From positions 2,108,001 through 2,172,000 of the forward strand of contig NZ_AP022600.1 of assembly GCF_010725885.1 (NCBI RefSeq): a stretch of DNA of 64,000 nt. Direction: 5' to 3'. This stretch comes from Mycolicibacterium tokaiense. GTDB taxonomy: Bacteria; Actinomycetota; Actinomycetes; Mycobacteriales; Mycobacteriaceae. Below, piece after piece: positions 32,784 to 41,791 of the stretch; within the stretch, counting starts at the first letter, position 1; each line of letters begins with the position of its first letter. Under the pieces are notes generated by a model, which was not told the DNA's origin, searched no databases, and worked only from the letters and a program-made list of their open reading frames with translations. The translations under genes were made by a program, and so were the position numbers.

Positions 32784-33455
32784 TCAGCCCTGTCGGGCGG
32801 TGACGTTGAGGTCGGTGAGTAGGCGCCGGACACGTTCTTCGATGTCGTCACGGATGGGGCGCACCGCATCGACGTCCTGGCCGGCAGGGTCGGGCAGCTC
32901 CCAGTTCTCGTAGCGCTTGCCGGGGAAGATGGGGCAGGCATCACCGCAGCCCATGGTGATCACCACATCGGCGGCCTGGACGATCTCGTCGGTCCAGGGT
33001 TTGGGGAACTCGCCTGTGATGTCGATGCCGACTTCGGTCATCGCCGCCACCGCAGAGGGGTTGATGTGGTCGCCGGGTTCGGATCCACCCGACCACGCCA
33101 CGGCATTGTCGCCGGCGAGGTGGGTGAAGAAGCCGAGCGCCATCTGGGAACGTCCGGCGTTGTGGGTGCACAGGAACAGCACGGTGGGTTTGCCGTCGCT
33201 GATCTTGCCTTCCACCCGGGCCAGTGCATGCAGGCGTTGGCGGGCGAACCGTTCGGCCAGCAGCGGGAGGAAGTTGGGAACCGTTGCGCGGCCCGCGAAT
33301 TGGTCATAGGAGGTGTGTAGGAACCGTTGGATCGTTGCGACGCCGAAGCTGTCGCCGAAGTCGCGTTCCAACCGGGTGGCAGCGGTTGTCAGCGCGTGCT
33401 GTTGATCGATGGACAGATCGCGGTGCGGGCGCAAGGCGGCGGGGCTGTCGGACAT
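32784..33455 (-). CDS. arsC: Arsenate reductase, thioredoxin-type, with N-terminal three-helix domain
   Basis: A 223-residue reductase. Residues 1-85 are a helical domain (LERDFGDSFGVATIQRFLHTSYDQF), and 90-220 form the phosphatase-fold reductase with nucleophile C96 (LCTHNAGRSQMA) and the relay pair C170 and C174 (MGCGDACP). Thioredoxin-linked ArsC enzymes use exactly such a three-cysteine relay. The helical extension is seen in the actinobacterial ArsC1' type. It lies 4 bp after acr3 and 4 bp before the mycothiol-type reductase. Confidence 0.88.
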   Translation of the reverse strand: MSDSPAALRPHRDLSIDQQHALTTAATRLERDFGDSFGVATIQRFLHTSYDQFAGRATVPNFLPLLAERFARQRLHALARVEGKISDGKPTVLFLCTHNAGRSQMALGFFTHLAGDNAVAWSGGSEPGDHINPSAVAAMTEVGIDITGEFPKPWTDEIVQAADVVITMGCGDACPIFPGKRYENWELPDPAGQDVDAVRPIRDDIEERVRRLLTDLNVTARQG

Positions 33456-33459
33456 GGTG

Positions 33460-34560
33460 TTACGACTCCTGTGTCGAGGGGGCTGACGGAGCGGCGCTCT
33501 GATCGGAGAAACGTCGCCGCAGGGCCAGTGATACGTAGACCAGGGCGACCAGGACCGGAACCTCGATGAGCGGGCCGACGACGCCGGCCAGGGCCTGTCC
33601 TGAGGTGGCGCCGTACGTGGCGATGGCGACCGCGATGGCGAGCTCGAAGTTGTTGCCTGCGGCCGTGAACGCGAGTGTGGTGGTGCGTTGGTAGCCAAGT
33701 CCGATTGCGGCGCCGAGGAGATACCCACCGACCCACATGATGGCGAAGTAGGCCAGCAGGGGCAGCGCAATGCGCACCACGTCGAGGGGGCGGCTGGTGA
33801 TCTGTTCGCCCTGCAGTGCGAAGAGAATCACAATGGTGAACAGCAGTCCGTAGAGTGCCCACGGCCCGATCCGGGGCAGGAACGTGGTTTCGTACCAGTC
33901 GCGGCCCTTGGCCTTCTCGCCGAGTCGACGCGAGAGATAGCCCGCCAACAGCGGGATGCCGAGGAAGATCAGCACCGATTTGGCGATCTGCCAGGGCGAG
34001 GTGTCGATGGTGGTTTGTTCGAGGCCCAGCCAGCCGGGCAGCACCGACAGGTAGAACCAGCCCAGGACGGCGAACATGACGACCTGGAAGATCGAATTGA
34101 GCGCGACCAGGACAGCCGCGGCTTCGCGGTCACCGCAGGCGAGGTCGTTCCAGATGATGACCATGGCGATGCAGCGGGCCAGCCCGACGATGATCAGCCC
34201 GGTGCGGTACTCGGGCAGGTCCGGAAGCATCAGCCACGCCAAGGCGAACATCAGGGCCGGTCCGAACACCCAGTTCAAGAACAGCGAGCTCAGCAGCAGT
34301 GTGCGATCGCCGGTCACGGTGTCGAGGCGGTCGTAGCGCACCTTTGCCAGCACCGGGTACATCATGATCAGCAGTCCGAGTGCGATCGGGAGTGAAATGC
34401 CGTCGATCTGAACGCTTTCCAGCGCTGTGTTCAGACCGGGGATCCAGCGCCCGAGAAGCAGGCCGCCGACCATCGCGATGCCGATCCACACCGGCAGGAA
34501 CCGGTCCAGGGTGGAGAGCTTCGCGACGACCGGTGTTGACGACGCCACTGTCCCGGTCAC
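33460..34560 (-). CDS. acr3: Acr3-family arsenite efflux permease
   Basis: A 366-residue permease with about 10 membrane segments that expels As(III). The conserved cysteine C130 lies in LARCIAMVIIWNDLACGD, the family signature, and the AAGNNFELAIAVAIA block is also diagnostic. GTG 34560 overlaps the arsR stop (GTGA), so translation is coupled to the repressor gene. It heads the structural genes of the second ars operon. Confidence 0.93.
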   Translation of the reverse strand: MTGTVASSTPVVAKLSTLDRFLPVWIGIAMVGGLLLGRWIPGLNTALESVQIDGISLPIALGLLIMMYPVLAKVRYDRLDTVTGDRTLLLSSLFLNWVFGPALMFALAWLMLPDLPEYRTGLIIVGLARCIAMVIIWNDLACGDREAAAVLVALNSIFQVVMFAVLGWFYLSVLPGWLGLEQTTIDTSPWQIAKSVLIFLGIPLLAGYLSRRLGEKAKGRDWYETTFLPRIGPWALYGLLFTIVILFALQGEQITSRPLDVVRIALPLLAYFAIMWVGGYLLGAAIGLGYQRTTTLAFTAAGNNFELAIAVAIATYGATSGQALAGVVGPLIEVPVLVALVYVSLALRRRFSDQSAAPSAPSTQES

Positions 34561-34928
34561 GCTGTCGCCTCGGCCAGTGCCGCGGCGTTGAACGCCAACA
34601 GATCCGACAGCTCGCCGAGGGCGGCGGGGACCACGGCGTAGTACACCCAGGAGGCGCGACGCTCGGAAGTCAGTAAGCCGGCGTCGCGCAGGACCTTCAG
34701 GTGGTGCGAGACGGTGGGCTGCGAGACGTCGATGCCTCCGGAGATGTCGCACACGCACGCCTCACCACCGGCGTGGCTGGCGATGGCGCTGAACAGCCGC
34801 AGCCGCACCGGATCGGCCAAGGCCTTGAGCTTCCTGGCCATCTCGGCGGCGGCCCGCTCGGTCAGCGGCTCCTTCAGCAGGGGCGCGGTGACGCAACAAG
34901 CGTCCGCAGCATCGACTGGATTCGACAT
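34557..34928 (-). CDS. arsR: ArsR-family arsenical-responsive repressor (second copy)
   Basis: A 123-residue ArsR repressor. The recognition helix region is VSQPTVSHHLKVLRDAGLL (about 68-86). Candidate As(III) ligands are C11-C12 and C58-x-C60 (EACVCDI), the same layout as in the first copy. It starts the operon arsR-acr3-arsC-arsC. The promoter is directly upstream, with a 20-bp dyad. ATG at 34926-34928; no ribosome-binding site is evident, so the message may be leaderless. Confidence 0.92.
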   Translation of the reverse strand: MSNPVDAADACCVTAPLLKEPLTERAAAEMARKLKALADPVRLRLFSAIASHAGGEACVCDISGGIDVSQPTVSHHLKVLRDAGLLTSERRASWVYYAVVPAALGELSDLLAFNAAALAEATA

Positions 34929-34931
34929 TCA

Positions 34932-34951
34932 TCGATATTGACATCTATCGA
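34932..34951. promoter_or_regulatory. ArsR2 operator
   Basis: An inverted repeat with arms TCGATA (34932-34937) and TATCGA (34946-34951) separated by TTGACATC, three bases upstream of the arsR start. It is AT-rich against a GC-rich background and shares ATTGACA-nnn-ATCGA with the other arsR promoter at 29749. Confidence 0.58.
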
Positions 34952-35059
34952 ATCAGGGTGCAAGCGAACGTTTTGTGAACGACGGCTGGGTGTGCACCTC
35001 AGCCGCACCACCGTCTCGCTGCTTGGTGGTGCGGATCAGCTGTGCGCCGGACAGCAAGA

Positions 35060-35090
35060 AGGCCCCGACCGGTTCCCCAGTCAGGGCCTC
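35060..35090 (-). terminator. Probable terminator after tRNA-Pro
   Basis: An imperfect hairpin downstream of the tRNA on its strand: AGGCCCTGACTGG pairs with CCGGTCGGGGCCT around GGGAA. The T-run after it is short (TTCTTG), so efficiency is uncertain. Confidence 0.5.
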
Positions 35091-35110
35091 TCACCTGCGA
35101 TCACACGAGT

Positions 35111-35183
35111 CGGGGTGGCGGGATTCGAACCCACGACCTCTTCGTCCCGAACGAAGCACGCTACCAAGCTGCGCCACACCCCG
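35111..35183 (-). tRNA. tRNA-Pro, anticodon CGG
   Basis: A 73-base cloverleaf without encoded CCA. Acceptor CGGGGTG/CACCCCG pairs fully, the anticodon stem is CTTCG/CGAAG with loop TTCGGGA giving anticodon CGG, and the T-arm is GTGGG-TTCGAAT-CCCGC. It decodes CCG, the common proline codon in this GC-rich genome. It marks the right end of the variable ars-containing stretch. Confidence 0.97.
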
Positions 35184-35382
35184 TGAAGCCACGACAGCCT
35201 ATCGCACGGGTAGCCCGCGGTGCCAAACGCATAAAGATCCGGCGATCTGGGAACAGGACCACCGAGGACCGATACGCACGCAAAACCCGCGATGGGGATG
35301 GAAATGGCGTGTCGTAGACGTTGTGCACGGTAAGCGAGCGCACACTGCGCAATAGATAGACGACACGAGAAGGTGGACGGCC

Positions 35383-35562
35383 ATGACTGCTCTGGGTGCA
35401 GCTATCTACGGCGGCTTCTTTGCGCTGGCCGCTCTCTGGCTCTTCCTGACCGCCGATGAGGGCGATCAGACCCAGGAGCAGGATCTCTCGAACTCCGACA
35501 GCTTCGCGGCCGGGCCGCTGGTGTCAAGCTCCATGGTCTCCAGCCACTCAGGCGAGAAGTAG
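35383..35562 (+). CDS. Possible small single-helix membrane protein (59 aa)
   Basis: A 59-codon frame with an AAGGTGG site (35370-35376) six bases before ATG 35383. Residues 3-24 are a clean hydrophobic helix ([19 protein letters not shown]) followed by an acidic tail ([12 protein letters not shown]). The last 97 bp run antisense into the 3' end of cds1, so only the first half is free of overlap. The helix plus acidic tail looks like a real microprotein, but coding is not proven. Confidence 0.42.
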   Translation: MTALGAAIYGGFFALAALWLFLTADEGDQTQEQDLSNSDSFAAGPLVSSSMVSSHSGEK

Positions 35563-36560
35563 GTATCGGCGTAGCGGTCGCCGCTGTCGGCCAGCAACGT
35601 CACCACCGATCCACTGCGGCCCTGCTCCACCATCTCTGCCAACAGGCCGAATGCCCCCCAGATGTTCGTGCCGGTGGAGGCGCCCACCCGTCGGTCCAAT
35701 ACGCGGCTGACGTGGTGAGCCGCTGCCACGGACGCCGCATCGGGCACGCTGACCATTCTGTCGACCACGTGCGGGAGGAACGACGGCTCCACGCGGGGGC
35801 GTCCGATGCCTTCGATGCGTGAGGAGGCTCCCGTCACGACGTCCTCGCCCCGTTCGTAGGACTCGAAGAACGCAGAGTTCTCCGGATCCACCACGCACAG
35901 CTTGGTGCTGTGCCGCCGGTAGCGGATGTAGCGCCCCAATGTCGCGCTGGTGCCCCCGGTGCCTGCGCCCACCACTATCCACTCCGGAACCGGGTGCTGC
36001 TCCTGCTGCATCTGCGAGAAGATGGACTCGGCGATGTTGTTGTTTCCCCGCCAGTCCGTGGCCCGTTCGGCGTTGGTGAACTGGTCGAGATAGTGGCCGC
36101 CGGTCTCCTGGGCCACCCGCTGCGCCTCGGCATACACCTCGGAGGAGCGCTGCACGAAATGGCATCGCCCGCCCTGCGCTTCGATCAGTGCGACCTTCGA
36201 CGAACTGGTGGAGGCCGGCATGACGGCGACGAACGGCAGTCCCAGCATCGCTGCGAAATACGCCTCGGACACTGCGGTCGACCCCGAGGAGGCCTCGACG
36301 ATGGTGGTGCCCTCGTGCACCCAGCCGTTGCACAACGCATAGAGAAACAGTGAGCGCGCCAACCGGTGCTTGAGACTGCCGGTGATGTGCGTCGTCTCGT
36401 CCTTCAGATACAGCGCGACGTCCACACCGTCACACCACGACGCCGGCAGCGGATACCTCAGCAGATGGGTGTCCGCGCTTCGGCGCGCGTCGGCTTCGAT
36501 CAGCCGGATGGCGTTGTCCAGCCAGTGCCGCGGGCCCCCGCGATCGACGACTCGGCTCAA
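35466..36560 (-). CDS. cds1: PLP-dependent L-cysteine desulfhydrase (Cds1-like), cysteine-synthase fold
   Basis: A 364-residue fold-type II PLP enzyme, the Rv3684 counterpart, which M. tuberculosis uses to split cysteine into pyruvate, ammonia and hydrogen sulfide. The PLP lysine is K64 ([10 protein letters not shown]), [13 protein letters not shown] (about 91-103) binds the substrate, and [14 protein letters not shown] (about 197-210) holds the phosphate. ATG 36560 overlaps the stop of the phosphoesterase gene, so the two are coupled. The length is close to the M. tuberculosis protein. Confidence 0.88.
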   Translation of the reverse strand: MSRVVDRGGPRHWLDNAIRLIEADARRSADTHLLRYPLPASWCDGVDVALYLKDETTHITGSLKHRLARSLFLYALCNGWVHEGTTIVEASSGSTAVSEAYFAAMLGLPFVAVMPASTSSSKVALIEAQGGRCHFVQRSSEVYAEAQRVAQETGGHYLDQFTNAERATDWRGNNNIAESIFSQMQQEQHPVPEWIVVGAGTGGTSATLGRYIRYRRHSTKLCVVDPENSAFFESYERGEDVVTGASSRIEGIGRPRVEPSFLPHVVDRMVSVPDAASVAAAHHVSRVLDRRVGASTGTNIWGAFGLLAEMVEQGRSGSVVTLLADSGDRYADTYFSPEWLETMELDTSGPAAKLSEFERSCSWV

Positions 36561-37519
36561 TGCACCGACGACGCGGTGGGGTGCGACTGTCCGACCGTGC
36601 GGCCGGAATCCCGGCCGCCGGTGGGGGCCGCGATGAGCGTCAGCAGCGTCGCCTCCGGCCGGCAGCAGAACCGCACCGGCGCGTACGGCGAGGTACCGAT
36701 GCCCGCGGAGACATGCAGCGCGGTGTCGGCACCCCAGCGCGAGGCGCCCTTCACCCGCGAGCGGTCCAGGTCGCAGTTGGTGACCAGGGCGCCGTAGAAC
36801 GGCAGGCAGAGCTGCCCGCCGTGGGTGTGGCCGGCCATAATCAGCTGGTAACCGTCGGCGGCGAAGCGGTCCAGCACCCGGGTGTACGGCGAATGCGTCA
36901 GACCCAGACGCAGATTCGCCGCAGCGCTGGCCGGTCCGGCGACGGTGTCATAGCGGTCCCGGTCGATGTGCGGATCATCCACTCCCGCGGCGGCGATCGT
37001 GACCCCGCCCACCTCGAGCTCACGGCGGGTGTGGGTCATGTCCAGCCACCCGCGTTCGGTGAACGCCGCGCGCAGGTCCTGCCACGGCAACGGCGTGCCG
37101 TGGGTGCGGAAGCCCTTGTCGTACAGGTACTTCGCGGGGTTCTTCGGAGTGGGCGCGAAGTAGTCGTTGCTACCGAACACGAACAGCCCCGGCACCGAGA
37201 GCAGGTCGCCGAGTGCCTGCACCACGGCTGGCACGGCCTTGGGATGCGACAGGTTGTCGCCGGTGTTGACCACCAGATCGGGCTCCCAGCCCGCCAGGTC
37301 ACGCAGCCACGCCTGCTTGCGGCGCTGCCCGGGACGCATGTGAATGTCCGACAGGTGCAGCACCCGCAACGGCGACGACCCCGGCGACAGCACCGGCATG
37401 GTGACCTCGCGCACGACGAACGCATTGCGTTCGATGACCGCGGCATAACCGATGCTCGCGGCCGTCGTGCCGAGCGCCACTGCTGCGGTGTTCTTCAGAA
37501 CCTGCAATGCGGCAGCCAT
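36557..37519 (-). CDS. Membrane-anchored metallophosphoesterase
   Basis: A 320-residue calcineurin-type phosphoesterase, the Rv3683 counterpart. One N-terminal helix (about 8-28) precedes the metal motifs: DIH (58-60), GDN (87-89), GSND in place of GNHE (116-119), and GHTHGGQ (about 230-236). It resembles YkuE/YaeI-type enzymes, which hydrolyse lipid or nucleotide phosphates. It starts 38 bp after ponA2 on the same strand and overlaps cds1. Confidence 0.88.
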   Translation of the reverse strand: MAAALQVLKNTAAVALGTTAASIGYAAVIERNAFVVREVTMPVLSPGSSPLRVLHLSDIHMRPGQRRKQAWLRDLAGWEPDLVVNTGDNLSHPKAVPAVVQALGDLLSVPGLFVFGSNDYFAPTPKNPAKYLYDKGFRTHGTPLPWQDLRAAFTERGWLDMTHTRRELEVGGVTIAAAGVDDPHIDRDRYDTVAGPASAAANLRLGLTHSPYTRVLDRFAADGYQLIMAGHTHGGQLCLPFYGALVTNCDLDRSRVKGASRWGADTALHVSAGIGTSPYAPVRFCCRPEATLLTLIAAPTGGRDSGRTVGQSHPTASSVH

Positions 37520-37557
37520 GAGTCCAGCCTACTGCCGCACCCTGGGACCGTCGCGAG

Positions 37558-40005
37558 TTACGGGGGTGGTGGCGGAGGCGGAGCGGGCGCAGGCGGGATC
37601 AGCACCGGCACCGTGATGGGCGGCAGCCCTGGGATCTGCACCACCGTCTGGCCGAACTCCGGTGGTGCGCCGGGCGGCGGAACACCGGCAGGCGGCGGCG
37701 GGGGCGGCGGCGCGATGCCGTTGCTGATCTGGATCGTGATGATGGAGCCCGGGATGGTCTGGCCGCTGGGCGAGGTGCCCACCACGGCGCCCTGCGGCGA
37801 CGAGCTGTTGACCGGTGTGGCCTGGTCGGCCACCTGGAATCCGGCGCTGCGCAGGCGCTCACGCGCGGCGTCCTGCGTCAGCCCGGCCACGCTGGGTACC
37901 CGCCCGCCCGGTGCGCCGTCGACGTACCGGGGATCGGTGGGCGGCAACGCCACTTCGCCGTAGTTGGTGGCGATGGGCGCCATCGCGGTGAACCAGGTGC
38001 GGGCCGGCTCGTTGCCGCCGAACAGGCTGCCGGATCCACACTGGCGCAGCGGGAACGAACAGAGCTCGCTGGGTGTGGTCGAGTCGTCGTAGATGTAGTT
38101 GGCGGCTGCCAGCTGGTTGGTGAACCCCAGGAAGCCCGAGGACCGGTTGGCCTCGGTGGTGCCGGTCTTGCCCGACATCGGAAGGGTCCAGCCCGCCGAG
38201 GCCGCGGCCGACGCGGCGGTACCGGAGCCGCGGTCGTCCTCACTCATGGCGTTGGCCAGGGTGTTGGCCAGGCCCTCGGGAACCACCTGCTCGCAGGTGG
38301 AGGTGGTGACGGCCACTTCGTTGCCGTCGCGGTCGAAGACCTTGTCGATGGGGTTGGGCGGGCACCACACCCCGCCGGAGGCCAGGGTGGCCGCGACGTT
38401 CGACAGTTCGAGGGCGTTGACCTCGATCGGTCCCAGGGTGAACGATCCGATGTTCTGGCGCTTGACGAAATCGGCCAGGCTCTCGTTGCTGTCCGGGTCG
38501 TAGTCGCGGGCGGTGCCCGGCTCGGCGTAGGACCGCAGCCCCAGCCGGACCGCCATGTCGACCGTCTTCTGCACGCCCACCTGCGAGATCAGCTTGGCGA
38601 ATGCGGTGTTGGGTGAGGTGGCCAGGGCGTCGGTGATGCTCATCTGGCCGCGGTAACCGCCCGCGTTCTGCACACACCAGGTGTCGCGCGGGCAGCCCCG
38701 GGCGCCGCCGCTGCCCAGGCCCTTGGCCTCGAACCGGCTGGGCACGTCGAGGGTGGCGTTGATGCCCATGCCCATTTCCATCGCCGCGGCGGTGGTGAAC
38801 ACCTTGAACACCGATCCCGCGCCGTTGCCGACCAGGGAGAACGGCTGCGGCTGCATGGTCTCGCCGGCGTCCAGGTTCAGCCCGTAGGTGCGGTTGCTCG
38901 CCATGGCCAGGATGGGATGGTTCTGTTTCCCGGGGCGGATCACGCTCATCACGCTGGCCACACCCTCGAGATCGGCGGGGGCGAACTCGTTGATCGAATT
39001 CTTGACCTGGGCCTGCACGTCCGGGTCGAGGGTGGTGCGGATCAGATACCCACCCTTGGCCAACTGTTCCTTGGTGATGCCCGCCCGCGCCAGGTACTCC
39101 TGCACGTAGTCGCAGAAGAACCCGCGGTCACCGGCGGCGATGCAGCCCCGCGGCAGCTCCTGGGGCTGGGGCAGGATGCCCAGCGGCTCGGCTTTCGCGG
39201 CGCGCAGTGCGTCGGCGTGCTCGGGCACGTTCTCGATCATAGTGTCGAGCACCACGTTGCGGCGGGCCAGCGCACCTTCGGGATTGGTGTACGGATTCAG
39301 CGTCGAGGTGGACTGCACGAGCCCCGCGAGCAGGGCGGCCTGCTGCCAGTTCAGGGCGGCGGCGTCGATGCCGAAGTAGGTCTGGGCGGCATCCTGGATG
39401 CCGAAGGCGTTGTTGCCGAAAGACACCAGGTTCAGGTAGCGGGTCAGGATCTCGGGCTTGGTGAATGTCTTGTCCAGCGTCAGCGCCATCCGGATCTCGC
39501 GCAGCTTGCGGGCCGGGGTGGTCTCGATGGCCGCGCGACGCTCGGCGTCGGTCTGGGCGGTGACCAACAGCTGATAGTTCTTCACGTACTGCTGCTCGAT
39601 GGTCGAACCACCGCGGGTGTCGGGGTCGCCCGACAGGTATCCCGACAGGCCGGTCAGCGTGCCCTGCCAGTCGACACCGTTGTGTTCGGCAAACCGACGG
39701 TCCTCGATGGACACGATTGCCAGTTTCATCGTGTCGGCGATTTTGTCGCTCGGAACCTCGAAGCGGCGCTGGGTGTAGAGCCAGGCGATGACGTTGCCAC
39801 GGGCGTCCACCATCGTGGTGACGCCGGGAATCTCACCTTCGACGAGTTGCGACGATCCGTTGGCGACGACGTCGGAGGCGCGATTGGACACCAATCCCAG
39901 ACCGCCGACGACCGGGAACATCAGCGCCGCCGTCAGCACACTGGCCAGCAGGCAGCACCAGGCCAGCTTGATCAGCGAGACGGCGACCGGGGGGCGGTCC
40001 GACAT
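37558..40005 (-). CDS. ponA2: Bifunctional penicillin-binding protein PonA2 with PASTA domain
   Basis: An 815-residue class A PBP that polymerises and cross-links peptidoglycan. In order: a membrane anchor (about 10-40); a GT51 glycosyltransferase with catalytic E101 in EDRRFAEHNG and GGSTIEQQYVKN; a transpeptidase with the SVFK nucleophile motif (about 398), SPN, and KTGT; one PASTA domain (about 695-755, VPSVAGLTQDAARERLRSAG); and a proline-rich tail. M. tuberculosis PonA2 (Rv3682) has the same plan. It is divergent from whiB4 across 288 bp. Confidence 0.95.
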   Translation of the reverse strand: MSDRPPVAVSLIKLAWCCLLASVLTAALMFPVVGGLGLVSNRASDVVANGSSQLVEGEIPGVTTMVDARGNVIAWLYTQRRFEVPSDKIADTMKLAIVSIEDRRFAEHNGVDWQGTLTGLSGYLSGDPDTRGGSTIEQQYVKNYQLLVTAQTDAERRAAIETTPARKLREIRMALTLDKTFTKPEILTRYLNLVSFGNNAFGIQDAAQTYFGIDAAALNWQQAALLAGLVQSTSTLNPYTNPEGALARRNVVLDTMIENVPEHADALRAAKAEPLGILPQPQELPRGCIAAGDRGFFCDYVQEYLARAGITKEQLAKGGYLIRTTLDPDVQAQVKNSINEFAPADLEGVASVMSVIRPGKQNHPILAMASNRTYGLNLDAGETMQPQPFSLVGNGAGSVFKVFTTAAAMEMGMGINATLDVPSRFEAKGLGSGGARGCPRDTWCVQNAGGYRGQMSITDALATSPNTAFAKLISQVGVQKTVDMAVRLGLRSYAEPGTARDYDPDSNESLADFVKRQNIGSFTLGPIEVNALELSNVAATLASGGVWCPPNPIDKVFDRDGNEVAVTTSTCEQVVPEGLANTLANAMSEDDRGSGTAASAAASAGWTLPMSGKTGTTEANRSSGFLGFTNQLAAANYIYDDSTTPSELCSFPLRQCGSGSLFGGNEPARTWFTAMAPIATNYGEVALPPTDPRYVDGAPGGRVPSVAGLTQDAARERLRSAGFQVADQATPVNSSSPQGAVVGTSPSGQTIPGSIITIQISNGIAPPPPPPPAGVPPPGAPPEFGQTVVQIPGLPPITVPVLIPPAPAPPPPPPP

Positions 40006-40293
40006 GGTCTACAGAGTAATGGGATCTGCGCGGGCCCCGACTCTCGCAGGTACCCGGCGGGACGTGCAGAAAAACGGTTTCGTACCCCACGAAACCAAGT
40101 TTTGGCTGAGGGACTGCACGGTTGTGCCAAAAAAGTCGCGATCTGACTGTTGCCAAAACGCGACCTGACCACCTAACTTAGACACACAGTGCGACACAGG
40201 TAACAGAAAAGTGCGCAATGTGGCGTAGATCGCAACAGCGGTTTGCACACGGACACTGGCCGAGGTATCGGCCTGAGCGAAGGGGAGTTCGCT
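40006..40293. promoter_or_regulatory. ponA2-whiB4 divergent intergenic region with repeated GCCAAAA elements
   Basis: 288 bp without a gene. It holds a dyad GTTTCG-TACCCCA-CGAAAC (40077-40095), then TTTTGGC (40100-40106), GCCAAAA (40126-40132) and a further GCCAAAA (40152-40158), all near the ponA2 side. Close to whiB4 a perfect hairpin GGCCGA-GGTA-TCGGCC (40258-40273) lies just upstream of the AGGGGAG ribosome-binding site. No promoter box could be chosen with confidence. Confidence 0.4.
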
Positions 40294-40659
40294 ATGTCAG
40301 GAGTTCGGACCGCATCGGGGACGATCGCCGCCACCGCCGTGACCGCACCCATTCCGAGCCCGCTGCAGGGCGCCGAGGGTGAGGCCCGGATCGCCTGGGT
40401 CTCCCAGGCCCGCTGCCGCGGAGCCGACCCTGACGAGCTGTTCGTGCGAGGCGCCGCCCAGCGCAAGGCCGCCGTGATCTGCCGGCACTGCCCGGTGATC
40501 GCCGAGTGCGGTGCCGACGCCTTGGACAACCGCGTCGAGTTCGGCGTCTGGGGTGGCATGACCGAACGCCAGCGGCGCGCTCTGCTCAAGCAGCACCCCG
40601 AGGTTGTTTCGTGGGCTGACTTCTTCGCCGCCCAGCGCAAGCACCGCAGCGCTGGCTAA
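40294..40659 (+). CDS. whiB4: WhiB4-like iron-sulfur redox regulator
   Basis: A 121-residue WhiB protein, next to ponA2 as in M. tuberculosis (Rv3681c). The 4Fe-4S ligands are C41, C63, C66 and C72 (CRHC pattern), followed by the WhiB turn FGVWGGMT (about 83-90) and a basic C-terminus that would bind DNA. WhiB4 senses oxygen and redox state and affects antioxidant genes. ATG 40294 follows an AGGGGAG site. A hairpin in its leader may affect translation. Confidence 0.92.
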   Translation: MSGVRTASGTIAATAVTAPIPSPLQGAEGEARIAWVSQARCRGADPDELFVRGAAQRKAAVICRHCPVIAECGADALDNRVEFGVWGGMTERQRRALLKQHPEVVSWADFFAAQRKHRSAG

Positions 40660-40673
40660 TTCTGTCGCCGGCG

Positions 40674-41789
40674 TCAGTGCGTGATCTGATCGGCGATGGC
40701 GCGCAGCGCCTCGAGGTCGGAGACGTCGAACGGCAGTGACGGCACCCCCACCAGCGCCACCTTCGGGTTGGCGCCGGTGAACCGGCCGAGCAGACGCACC
40801 TCGCGTTTGGCCGTCAGCGCCCGGTCCGCATGCACCCGCAGCATGGCCGCGGTCAGCGAATCGGGATCGTCGGCCTCCAGCGCCTCGGCGCCGTCGGTCG
40901 CCCGCTCCACCGTCAGCGAGCACAGCGTCGGATGGGTGCGGTTGAGGATCAACCCGGCCAGCGGCATGCCCTCCTGGGACAGCCGGTCGACGAAGAACGA
41001 CGCCTCGCGCAGTGCATCGGGTTCGGCCGCCGAGACCACCACGAACTGAGTGCCGCGCCGCTTCAGCAGTTCGTAGGTACGGTCCGCCTTCTCACGGAAC
41101 CCGCCGAACGTCGAATCCAGTGACTGCACGAAAGCCGAAGCGTCCGAAAGCATCTGGCTTCCCAGAATGGTCGACATGCCCTTCATGGCCAGGCCCACCG
41201 CACCGGTGACCAGCCGGCCGATGCCGCGGCCGGGGGCCAGCAGCAGCCGCCACAGCCGACCGTCCATGAAGCTGCCCAGCCGCTTGGGGGCATCCAGGAA
41301 ATCCAGGGCGTTGCGCGACGGCGGCGTGTCCACCACCACCAGGTCCCACCGGTCCTCGGCGAGCAGCTGGCCCAGCTTCTCCATCGCCATGTACTCCTGC
41401 GTGCCGGCCAACGACGTCGCCACGGTCTGATAGAACTGGTTGTCCAGAATCGATTGTGCGCGTTCGGATCCCGAGTACTCGACCACCATCTCGTCGAAGG
41501 TGCGGCGCATGTCGAGCATCATCGCGTGCAGTTCGCCGGACACCTCGGCGCCCAGGGGCACCTCCTGCGGGGTGTTGCCCAGGTCCTTGATGCCCAGCGC
41601 CTGGGCCAGTCGCTTGGCCGGGTCGATGGTCAGCACCACCACCGAGCGGCCGTACTCCGCGGCGCGCAAAGCCATCGCGGCCGCCGTGGTGGTCTTGCCG
41701 ACACCGCCGGCGCCGCAGCAGACCACGACGCGGTTGGAGGTGTCGCGCAGGATGGACTCCATGTCCAGTGCCGGTGGTGTGGTGCTCAT
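40674..41789 (-). CDS. ArsA/GET3-like anion-transport ATPase, second of a pair
   Basis: A 371-residue P-loop ATPase, the Rv3680 counterpart. Walker A is GAGGVGKTT (26-34), [15 protein letters not shown] lies at about 52-66, and [17 protein letters not shown] (about 148-164) is the switch region. It lies 2 bp after its paralogue and the two likely form a complex. In M. tuberculosis the pair has been tied to cell-envelope lipid and stress phenotypes rather than arsenic. There is no membrane segment. It is convergent with whiB4 (14 bp). Confidence 0.9.
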   Translation of the reverse strand: MSTTPPALDMESILRDTSNRVVVCCGAGGVGKTTTAAAMALRAAEYGRSVVVLTIDPAKRLAQALGIKDLGNTPQEVPLGAEVSGELHAMMLDMRRTFDEMVVEYSGSERAQSILDNQFYQTVATSLAGTQEYMAMEKLGQLLAEDRWDLVVVDTPPSRNALDFLDAPKRLGSFMDGRLWRLLLAPGRGIGRLVTGAVGLAMKGMSTILGSQMLSDASAFVQSLDSTFGGFREKADRTYELLKRRGTQFVVVSAAEPDALREASFFVDRLSQEGMPLAGLILNRTHPTLCSLTVERATDGAEALEADDPDSLTAAMLRVHADRALTAKREVRLLGRFTGANPKVALVGVPSLPFDVSDLEALRAIADQITH

Positions 41790-41791
41790 GG

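Noticed and set aside
29374..34928. Mobile element carrying the ars genes
   Set aside because: No transposase, integrase, inverted terminal repeats or target duplication could be found.
38917..40146. A 409-codon plus-strand frame antisense to ponA2
   Set aside because: High-GC shadow: Gly/Arg/Val-rich, no domain, and entirely antisense to a well-conserved gene.
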